Assembly (NCBI GenBank): GCA_964490895.1
Contig: CAZBEI010000015.1
Coordinates: forward strand, 1-29,380
Reading direction: 5' to 3'
Length of the DNA: 29,380 nt
From: JACRAO01 sp964490895
GTDB lineage: Bacteria > Bdellovibrionota > UBA1018
Below, piece after piece: positions 23,978 through 29,380 of this stretch. Made by a program: the position numbers and the translations under genes. Numbering within the stretch: position 1 is the stretch's first letter; every line of letters starts with the position of its first letter. The notes beneath the pieces are model-generated. The model saw nothing but the letters and a program-made list of their open reading frames with translations. It ran no database searches and was not told the origin of the DNA.

Positions 23978-26278
23978 CTATGGTTTCGGCCTAATGATTA
24001 CTCGGGAGTTGCTTGTATCTACAATAAAAAGAATGTTCCCTGTGATGAAAACTTGTTCGGGTCTGGAAAGGTTATCTGTTCCAATTGCAGCGATTTTACT
24101 GGTTAAATTGAGTTGACCTAAAACAGAATTAGCAGCTGTTGTGCTTACTGTTGGGATAGAATTCCAAATAAGAACCCTGTTGTTGGTTTCCTCAGCGACA
24201 AACAAGCTCGTTCCATCACTAAAAACACCGCCTGGGCTATCCATTGTACTTGCACTGACCCCTTGGGTTCTCGTCGTAAAGTTAGTTTGACCCAGTACAA
24301 GATCAGCAGCTTGCCCAGTGCTGAGGCTGAGAGTATTCCAAATGAGCACTCGGTGATTAACGGTATCAGCAACATAGAGATGGGAGGTATCTGCAAAGAT
24401 TCCCTGTGGAAAATTAAGTTTTTGTGATGTTGTCGCATTTGAAAAAGAGGTAAAATTAGGTTGCCCAATAACGACATTTGCAGCAGCTGCATTTGTACTA
24501 GGCAACGCGTTCCAAATCAAAACTCGACTGTTAGAGGTATCCGACACATAGAGAGAACTTCCACCGATTGCAATAGACGCAGGGAAACTCAGAGTTCCTG
24601 CACCAATTCCACCATTGTTGGGTGTACTTGCTACCAAGCTTGGTTGTCCCAGAGCAAAGCTGGCTGCCTGTTGAGTAGTGGTGGGAAAAGCTGGCCATCC
24701 CAGCACACGTGAGTTGCTGTTATCCACAATAAAAAGTCGTGTTCCATCGCTGACCAATCCCTGAGGTGAGGACAAACTTTTGTCACTCACTCCTCCATTG
24801 CTTGCAGTCACAGAAGTAAAATCAGGCTGCCCGAGTACAAGATCTGCACTTTGAGCATTTGAGGTGGGAATGGAGTTCCAAATTAAAACCCGATTATTTG
24901 AGGTGTCAGATACAACAACACGTGTGCCATCACTCCATACTGCTTGGGGATTAGAGAGGGTTTTAGCTGTTACACGTTGGCCACTGTTTATATTATTGGT
25001 TGTAAATAAAGATTGCCCAATCACGAGATCTGCAGCTTGGCCGTTGGTGGGGCTTAGAGTATTCCAAATGAGCACTCGGTTGTTGGTATTGTCTGCGACA
25101 AAAATCTTACTTGTTCCATCCGAACAGGGAGCCAAGTCGGCCAAAGCTCCATTGAGAGTTTTATTGCTGATTCCACCATTGTTAGCAGTATTAGAGGTGA
25201 AATTAAGTTGTCCTAAAACCCTGTCGGCCAAGACACCATCTGCAAATGGAAAATTATCCCAAATCAATACCCTGTTATTGGAATCATCACCCACATATAC
25301 CTTTGTGGTGTCAGCACAAACATGGGATGGAAAATTCAAGGTAGCTGCTGATATTCCTCCATTATTAGCAGTGCTGGATGTCATATTGGGTTGCCCTAAA
25401 ACATTGGTGGCAGGTTTTTGATTTGCATCGATGGCGACATACCAGGCCAGAACTCGGCTATTGCTTTCATCTGCCACAAAAAGAGCACTGGCATCAACAG
25501 CTAGCCCCACAGGAAAATTTAGGGTTCCTGCGCCAATTCCTCCATTGTTAGCAGTGCTCGAAGTGAAATTAGGTTGCCCTAAAACAAAATTGGCAGCTGC
25601 TTGAGAGGCCGCTGGAATAGCAATCCAATCGAGAACTCTGTGATTGCCAGTATCTGCAACAAAGAGCCTGGTCCCGTCTGTGGCAATTCCTTCGGGGGTG
25701 TTTAGAGTAGCTGCACCGATACCCCCATTATTAACAGTATTAGAAGTAAAATTAGGTTGTCCCAAAACAATATTTGCAGCTGCTTGATTGCTTGTGGGAA
25801 ATGGATTCCAAATGAGTACTCTATTATTGTTTCGATCTGCCACCATGAGTATGGTTCCGGTACAGGCAATCATTGTGGGGTGAGATAAGCTTCCAGCGGA
25901 TGGGGTGCCCTGAGCTCCAGCGGTATTATTGGCAACATTGGCATTGCGGTCGGGTTGGCCTAAAACGACATCAGGCAGAGTTTCGGCAGCTGTGGGGACC
26001 TGATTGTAAATTAAAACTCGGTTATTAGATGCATCTGCAATGAGAAGTTTTGATGAGCCACATCTTATTACAAAATGAGGGGAATTAAGCCCTTTTTGGA
26101 GGCCTTCTTGTGTTGTAAAATCAGGTTGGCCTAAAACAATAGCACCAGAGATTGAGGGGATGGGCGTTGGTGTTGCATTAGCAGCGGGATCATCTATGTT
26201 CCTAGCCAAACGGGGTTCACATCCCAAGATGAAACCTGCAAACAATAGAATGACTGGAATAAGATCAGAAACCTTCAT
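23978..26278 (-). CDS. beta-propeller (NHL-like) lipoprotein with 12 repeats
   Basis: The ATG at 26278 gives a 766-aa precursor with a lipoprotein signal (FILGC; lipidated Cys about residue 20). The remainder is 12 tandem repeats of about 55-61 residues. Each begins with a variant of VLGQPNFTS and runs through an NNGGIGAATL-like turn, then SFPxGxxxDGTxLFVADTxNNRVLIWNxxP. The LFVADTxNNRVLIW part is the NHL-like blade signature. Twelve units suggest two six-bladed propellers, or one larger ring. Such domains bind proteins, RNA or sugars; the partner here is unknown. It should be anchored in the envelope. The DNA repeats are similar enough for recombination to change blade number. It is the first gene of a two-gene unit with the barrel-like protein. 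Confidence 0.88.
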   Translation of the reverse strand: MKVSDLIPVILLFAGFILGCEPRLARNIDDPAANATPTPIPSISGAIVLGQPDFTTQEGLQKGLNSPHFVIRCGSSKLLIADASNNRVLIYNQVPTAAETLPDVVLGQPDRNANVANNTAGAQGTPSAGSLSHPTMIACTGTILMVADRNNNRVLIWNPFPTSNQAAANIVLGQPNFTSNTVNNGGIGAATLNTPEGIATDGTRLFVADTGNHRVLDWIAIPAASQAAANFVLGQPNFTSSTANNGGIGAGTLNFPVGLAVDASALFVADESNSRVLAWYVAIDANQKPATNVLGQPNMTSSTANNGGISAATLNFPSHVCADTTKVYVGDDSNNRVLIWDNFPFADGVLADRVLGQLNFTSNTANNGGISNKTLNGALADLAPCSDGTSKIFVADNTNNRVLIWNTLSPTNGQAADLVIGQSLFTTNNINSGQRVTAKTLSNPQAVWSDGTRVVVSDTSNNRVLIWNSIPTSNAQSADLVLGQPDFTSVTASNGGVSDKSLSSPQGLVSDGTRLFIVDNSNSRVLGWPAFPTTTQQAASFALGQPSLVASTPNNGGIGAGTLSFPASIAIGGSSLYVSDTSNSRVLIWNALPSTNAAAANVVIGQPNFTSFSNATTSQKLNFPQGIFADTSHLYVADTVNHRVLIWNTLSLSTGQAADLVLGQTNFTTRTQGVSASTMDSPGGVFSDGTSLFVAEETNNRVLIWNSIPTVSTTAANSVLGQLNLTSKIAAIGTDNLSRPEQVFITGNILFIVDTSNSRVIIRPKP
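24060..26150 (-). repeat. array of ~160-185-bp coding repeats
   Basis: The 12 blades of the propeller gene are visible as an imperfect DNA repeat. Recurrent pieces include variants of CCACCATTGTTAGCAGT and AGAACTCGGTTATTGG. A full unit such as the third is 61 codons (183 bp). They are coding repeats, not a CRISPR array: there are no conserved repeats with unique spacers. Confidence 0.75.
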
Positions 26279-26441
26279 TTTTAAGGAACCCCCCTCGGTT
26301 ACTACACCTAGAAAGCTTACACTCACTGAGCGTCAAAAAAAACCTTTTTCATCATTATGAAGGTAATCCCTCAGTGGATTGTGGGAGTAGGAGGGGGATT
26401 GGTGACAAAACGCACTTCCGGCGCAGGCAGTAGCGCTCCAC

Positions 26442-26468
26442 TGCTTTTTTTGATTGTCTGATTTACAG
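26442..26468 (+). repeat. dispersed ~27-bp core repeat, copy 2
   Basis: It matches the core at 192-219 with two substitutions and one T fewer in the T run. It is followed immediately by the inverted repeat at 26468-26518. Confidence 0.6.
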
Positions 26469-26518
26469 AGCCCGCCCCTTAATAGGACATGGATCTAGGC
26501 GAGCAGGGCTGCGGGCTC
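26468..26518. repeat. inverted repeat GAGCCCGC/GCGGGCTC
   Basis: Perfect 8-bp arms at 26468-26475 and 26511-26518 flank 35 nt. It begins 8 bp beyond the stop of the minus-strand gene at 26526, so it could stabilise or end that transcript, but the following minus-strand sequence has no T run. With the adjacent core it mirrors the arrangement at 192-247. Confidence 0.5.
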
Positions 26519-26525
26519 CATCATG

Positions 26526-26984
26526 TCAGTCGGTTTCGTCATAATTTAGAACGAGAACTGTGCCGTCAACGGCGAACACCTTGATTGTCGCCTTGGTGCA
26601 GTATTCGCTATCGCCAGTACTGGTGTCCCATTCCGAATAGATAATTGCACGGATCAATCTTTTTTTTGCGAGCCCACCCAAACGGGCAGACGTGCTTGCG
26701 TCGTCCCACGACGTGCGTATCTCTTGAATTCCACTTTTGATACCAGAGAAAACACCGTATTTGCAGTCGGATTCATCAGAGTTCATTTCCCATCGTAGTT
26801 TCCTGAGTTCTTTTTTCGTGGAAAATTTTTTGGGATCCCTCGACTCGACGGAGTGGCCACTGCCATTTCCTTCTGGAGCATCTGCGCTAATTTTTTCGAA
26901 GATTTCACGGATAGACTCCGCCCGAAGTTCCGTGGCACCCATGAACGAAAGCACGACCAAGATCAGGATCGCAAATTTTTTCAT
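26526..26984 (-). CDS. small exported protein, unknown function
   Basis: From the ATG at 26984 (GGGGG just upstream) the product is 152 aa, with a signal peptide MKKFAILILVVLSFMG and cleavage probably near LRA-ES. The mature protein is hydrophilic: a charged N-terminal half (SRDPKKFSTKKELRKLRWEM), then a strand-rich C-terminal half with two cysteines (in SDCKYGVF and EYCTKATI) that could pair in the periplasm. No family is recognised. Its DNA is visibly richer in G and C (many CGN, GAC and GTC codons) than the neighbouring genes, suggesting separate acquisition. It stands alone with its own weak promoter candidate. Confidence 0.7.
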   Translation of the reverse strand: MKKFAILILVVLSFMGATELRAESIREIFEKISADAPEGNGSGHSVESRDPKKFSTKKELRKLRWEMNSDESDCKYGVFSGIKSGIQEIRTSWDDASTSARLGGLAKKRLIRAIIYSEWDTSTGDSEYCTKATIKVFAVDGTVLVLNYDETD

Positions 26985-27038
26985 AATTTCCCCCTTACTA
27001 AATACTAGTTTGGCGTGTTTTATAACGCGTTGGCTCGC

Positions 27039-27067
27039 TATGTAACTCATCAAATTATGAATGTCAA
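27039..27067 (-). promoter_or_regulatory. weak promoter candidate for the 152-aa gene
   Basis: On the minus strand: consensus TTGACA (27067-27062), a 17-bp spacer and TACATA (27044-27039), which matches the -10 consensus only in part. Confidence 0.35.
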
Positions 27068-27219
27068 CAATCCCCTCGAATTGCTACAAACCTCAGGCTT
27101 CTCCAAAATCTGTACAAGACGCTGGCATCATGTTCCACCTCTTCCTGACTCATTTTTGATACTCACATTTTAATCGCGCGCTTCAGTTTATTGAAAAATA
27201 AATCAGAAATAATGATTGA

Positions 27220-27447
27220 AAAAACTGGGACGCAACTATAATTCCACATTCGAAGACCTGGAAAGTCCACAAGCTGGGTTTTTTAGAGCTCACCACACAG
27301 ATGTACTTTGAGGGAAATGAGTACAACGCCAGGGATCTCATTTTAAAAAGATTGAGCGGCTTGGATCAGCAAAAAGTGATTGTCAAATTGCGACCTCCTG
27401 AATCACAAAGTGAATTGGTACAGACCCAGCCAAAGATTTTGGGATAA
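27220..27447 (+). pseudogene. 3' remnant of an intradiol ring-cleavage dioxygenase gene
   Basis: A plus-strand frame is open from 27220 to a stop at 27445-27447. It reads WKVHKLGFLELTTQMYF, then EGNEYNARDLILKRL and KVIVKLRPPE. This resembles the C-terminal strand block of intradiol dioxygenases (catechol or protocatechuate type), in which an HIHFKV-like metal-site segment precedes an LTTQxYFxGDPYN motif. The metal-site part is degraded here (IPHSKTWKV), and the rest of the gene upstream is missing. The last 65 bp overlap the 3' end of the sensor kinase gene on the other strand. From 27068 to 27219 I see no gene. Confidence 0.55.
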
Positions 27448-29062
27448 GCCTAACACCTAAGGATTGACAGCGCTTGAGAAGAGACTCTTCTTCGAAACGG
27501 CTGGTCACTAAGCAGCTTTTATCTTGCAATGAAAACTGCTCAATCAAATCTAAACCATTTTCTTTGTATCCCAAAAGTTCGTAATCCATCAAAAAAAACG
27601 AGATCGAGTCCTTGGGAATTTCCTGGACTTGACTGGGGGTGCTGAGGTGTACAAGCTCGAGCTTATTTTTATCCATTTTTTCGAATCGATCATTCCAAAT
27701 ATGATGGATCGAAGGGTCATCATCCAATACAACAACTTTTCCCTGAAGCGGCAAAATAAGCTCTGGCATAAACCAAAGGGGAACACTTTCTTGAAGAAGG
27801 TGAATCTTGGCACAAGTCCCAAAGTTTAATTTAGATTCGATCACAAGCTCTCCGCCCCAGCTCTCGAGAGTCATTTTAGCGTGATAAAGCCCCAACCCAC
27901 TGCCCCCTTTTTTTCCATAGGTTTCTCCTCTCTTGCCTAAGCAAGCCAAAATTTCTGGCGAAATTCCCTTACCTCTGTCTTGGATGCTAATTTCAATTCT
28001 ATTTTTTTGATAGGGCTTAACTTGAACAAAAATGCGAGTCTGATGGGCTGACGCCTCCACTGCATTATTGATCAAATTTGAAATCACACGCTTAAACTCT
28101 AATCCATTTATTTTCGCACAAAGTCCGTACGCTTGATCCATATTAAAATCAATTTCAAGTCCTAAACGGGACTGATATTCGATCCTTTTTTCACTGAGGA
28201 TGGGATCCAAAACTGCTGCAATCAGCTGTGTTTGTGTATTTTTAGGGTTAGTTGAGCGACTCGGTGCTGCTGCGAGAGTATTAGAAATATCTCGAATACG
28301 ATTGACAGCCGAATTAAAAATAAGTCGTTCGTCTTCTTTTAAGTTTTGAAAACTATGGGTCAATACTCCTAAAGCTGCAAGAGGAGATTTGATGTCGTGT
28401 GCAATTTGTTGGTTTCGTTTAATTACGGCATCTGCTACTGCCGCTTTTACTTTTGTTTCTGTCACTTCTTTTTGTAAAAGCCTAAGGCGTTCCAGTTCTT
28501 CAATCTCCATAGGTTGGTCTAAAACAAGGCCTTCCTTGAGAGGAGTTAAGATGTCTTTTTTAAAGCTTTTTTCGACCTTTAAAATAAAAACAAGGTAAAC
28601 CAACAGGAGTGCTAAACTGATAAAAAAAGTTCCAAACCAGAGAAAACCATGCGAAAAAACAGGAGACAAAAGCACCATCTCATATTCCGCAAATCCTGGG
28701 ATAGAGACTGAAATCTTTTTCGAAAAAATGGCGCCTTTGATTTGGGTACAGTTTATTTTCCACTCGCCCAAGGTCATGAGGATATTGTTTCGATTGCACA
28801 AATATGCAGACGAACTCCCAAATTGCCACCGGGTGGCGTCTAAGAGTGACTCTACCAACACTCTATTTTTCTGAGCCAGTCCAAGAGAGATCATCTCTGA
28901 AACCTGTTTGAGGCCTTGGGATTTATAAATTTTTTCTTCTTCGAGACTCTTGTAGATTTGAACCCCGCAAATCATCAATACGAGAACTGTCGCCAAAACC
29001 ATAGGGGTGTGACTTTTTTTGAAAAACCATTGGTCTAAATTTCTTCTTTTTTGAAGGGCCAC
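27383..29062 (-). CDS. hybrid sensor histidine kinase with C-terminal receiver
   Basis: The 559-aa membrane kinase starts at a GTG with AAGGA 7 nt upstream. A first helix (about 20-36), a periplasmic sensor region of about 100 residues and a second helix (about 140-162) lead to a cytoplasmic linker. The HisKA box is AHDIKSPLAAL with His222. The ATPase domain has the N box NLINNAVEAS (329-338), DRGKGIS (362-368) and GGSGLGLYHAK (386-396). A receiver-like domain (441-559) has the acidic pair Asp448/Asp449, phospho-acceptor candidate Asp493 (FFLMDYELLG), Thr520 and Lys542, so it looks complete. No output regulator is seen in the window. It follows a peptide-type binding-protein gene by 10 bp, suggesting the kinase senses or controls that transport. 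Confidence 0.9.
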   Translation of the reverse strand: MALQKRRNLDQWFFKKSHTPMVLATVLVLMICGVQIYKSLEEEKIYKSQGLKQVSEMISLGLAQKNRVLVESLLDATRWQFGSSSAYLCNRNNILMTLGEWKINCTQIKGAIFSKKISVSIPGFAEYEMVLLSPVFSHGFLWFGTFFISLALLLVYLVFILKVEKSFKKDILTPLKEGLVLDQPMEIEELERLRLLQKEVTETKVKAAVADAVIKRNQQIAHDIKSPLAALGVLTHSFQNLKEDERLIFNSAVNRIRDISNTLAAAPSRSTNPKNTQTQLIAAVLDPILSEKRIEYQSRLGLEIDFNMDQAYGLCAKINGLEFKRVISNLINNAVEASAHQTRIFVQVKPYQKNRIEISIQDRGKGISPEILACLGKRGETYGKKGGSGLGLYHAKMTLESWGGELVIESKLNFGTCAKIHLLQESVPLWFMPELILPLQGKVVVLDDDPSIHHIWNDRFEKMDKNKLELVHLSTPSQVQEIPKDSISFFLMDYELLGYKENGLDLIEQFSLQDKSCLVTSRFEEESLLKRCQSLGVRLIPKSLAGSVPIHFVIQEVAI

Positions 29063-29072
29063 TTCTACGTCC

Positions 29073-29380
29073 TTATTTCAGTTCAAAAATATCCAAATGG
29101 CCTTCGTTTCTCTGAAGCGTTCGATTGGCCACTTTGATTCGGTCGTTTCTAATAATTGCTACAGATTTGCTAAATCCAATGTGGACGTAGGGCACTTCCT
29201 CTAAAATCGCGCGAGAGACTTTCTTGTAATGCTCATCCAATTTTTCTTGGCCAATGAGAGCACGGCCCTCTTCGAGAAGCTGTCCTACTTTTTCACGATA
29301 AGAGACTGGGTTTAAGATTGCTCCGTTTTTACCCAATGCATGATATAGCCCGTCAGGATCGCCGTTTACGATGCTGAAAG
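29073..29380 (-). CDS. ABC transporter substrate-binding protein (SBP_bac_5 type), 3' end
   Basis: Only the C-terminal ~102 codons are in the window; the frame stays open to the edge (FSIVNGDPDGLYHALGK near 29380). GDPDG, NPVSYREKVGQLLEEGR, DEHYKKVSRAILEEVPYVHIGF and a basic tail segment match the end of oligopeptide/dipeptide-binding proteins (DppA/OppA-like), which deliver ligands to an ABC importer in the periplasm. The remaining transporter genes, if present, lie outside the window. It is immediately upstream of the sensor kinase on the same strand. Confidence 0.8.
   Translation of the reverse strand, partial: FSIVNGDPDGLYHALGKNGAILNPVSYREKVGQLLEEGRALIGQEKLDEHYKKVSRAILEEVPYVHIGFSKSVAIIRNDRIKVANRTLQRNEGHLDIFELK

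Noticed and set aside
24864..25421. 185-codon plus-strand ORF inside the propeller gene
   Set aside because: It lies antisense to the repeat array; the periodic sequence keeps the frame open. No start signal or protein family features are seen.
24060..26150. Periodic DNA repeats resembling a CRISPR or satellite array
   Set aside because: The repeats are about 160-185 bp, stay in one reading frame and encode beta-propeller blades.

Overview
The window looks like chromosomal DNA of a Gram-negative bacterium. It carries many Sec signal peptides, a lipoprotein, a probable outer-membrane barrel and a tripartite RND efflux system. A-T content is moderate, with frequent exported proteins of no known family. 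The mix of several AAA-DUF4143 ATPases, a YebC protein, beta-propeller lipoproteins and large orphan exported proteins would fit Bdellovibrionota or relatives, but this placement is a guess. No rRNA, tRNA, CRISPR array, transposase or integrase was seen.

Region 1 (1-5644) is a patchwork of AAA ATPase genes and short repeats around one housekeeping gene. It holds a DUF4143 ATPase (275-1417), rpiB (1472-1942), a DUF234-type ATPase (2235-3638), a decayed fragment of an exported protein (3623-3949, minus) and a second DUF4143 ATPase (4068-5234). Two short repeats, called A and B here, lie 10 bp apart at 2098-2162 but are separated by the second DUF4143 gene at 3976-5290. This looks like an empty and a filled version of one site. 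The fragment at 3623-3949 is a diverged partial copy of the large gene at 5645-9094.

Region 2 (5645-14499) is the most unusual part. A 1149-aa exported multi-membrane protein (minus) diverges from three plus-strand genes: an ATP-grasp ligase, a large alpha/beta hydrolase and a membrane protein. All four begin with a signal peptide or signal anchor. The intergenic region has divergent promoter elements with an inverted repeat between them. I recognise no known system here. A signal peptide on an ATP-grasp enzyme is unexpected because ATP is not normally available outside the cytoplasm.

Region 3 (14500-15227) holds a broken third DUF4143-type ATPase. It has lost Walker B by an internal deletion but keeps a near-consensus promoter and a 12-bp palindrome.

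Region 4 (15228-22970) is more conventional. It has an exported phospholipase-D-family protein (minus) and a divergent copper/silver-type efflux operon: outer-membrane factor, unusually short adaptor and CusA-like pump. A YebC-family protein follows.

Region 5 (22967-29380, mostly minus) has a 12-repeat beta-propeller lipoprotein followed by a probable barrel protein, a small exported protein of different base composition, and the 3' remnant of a probable intradiol dioxygenase (plus). It ends with a hybrid sensor kinase downstream of the 3' end of a peptide-type ABC transporter binding protein, which runs off the window.
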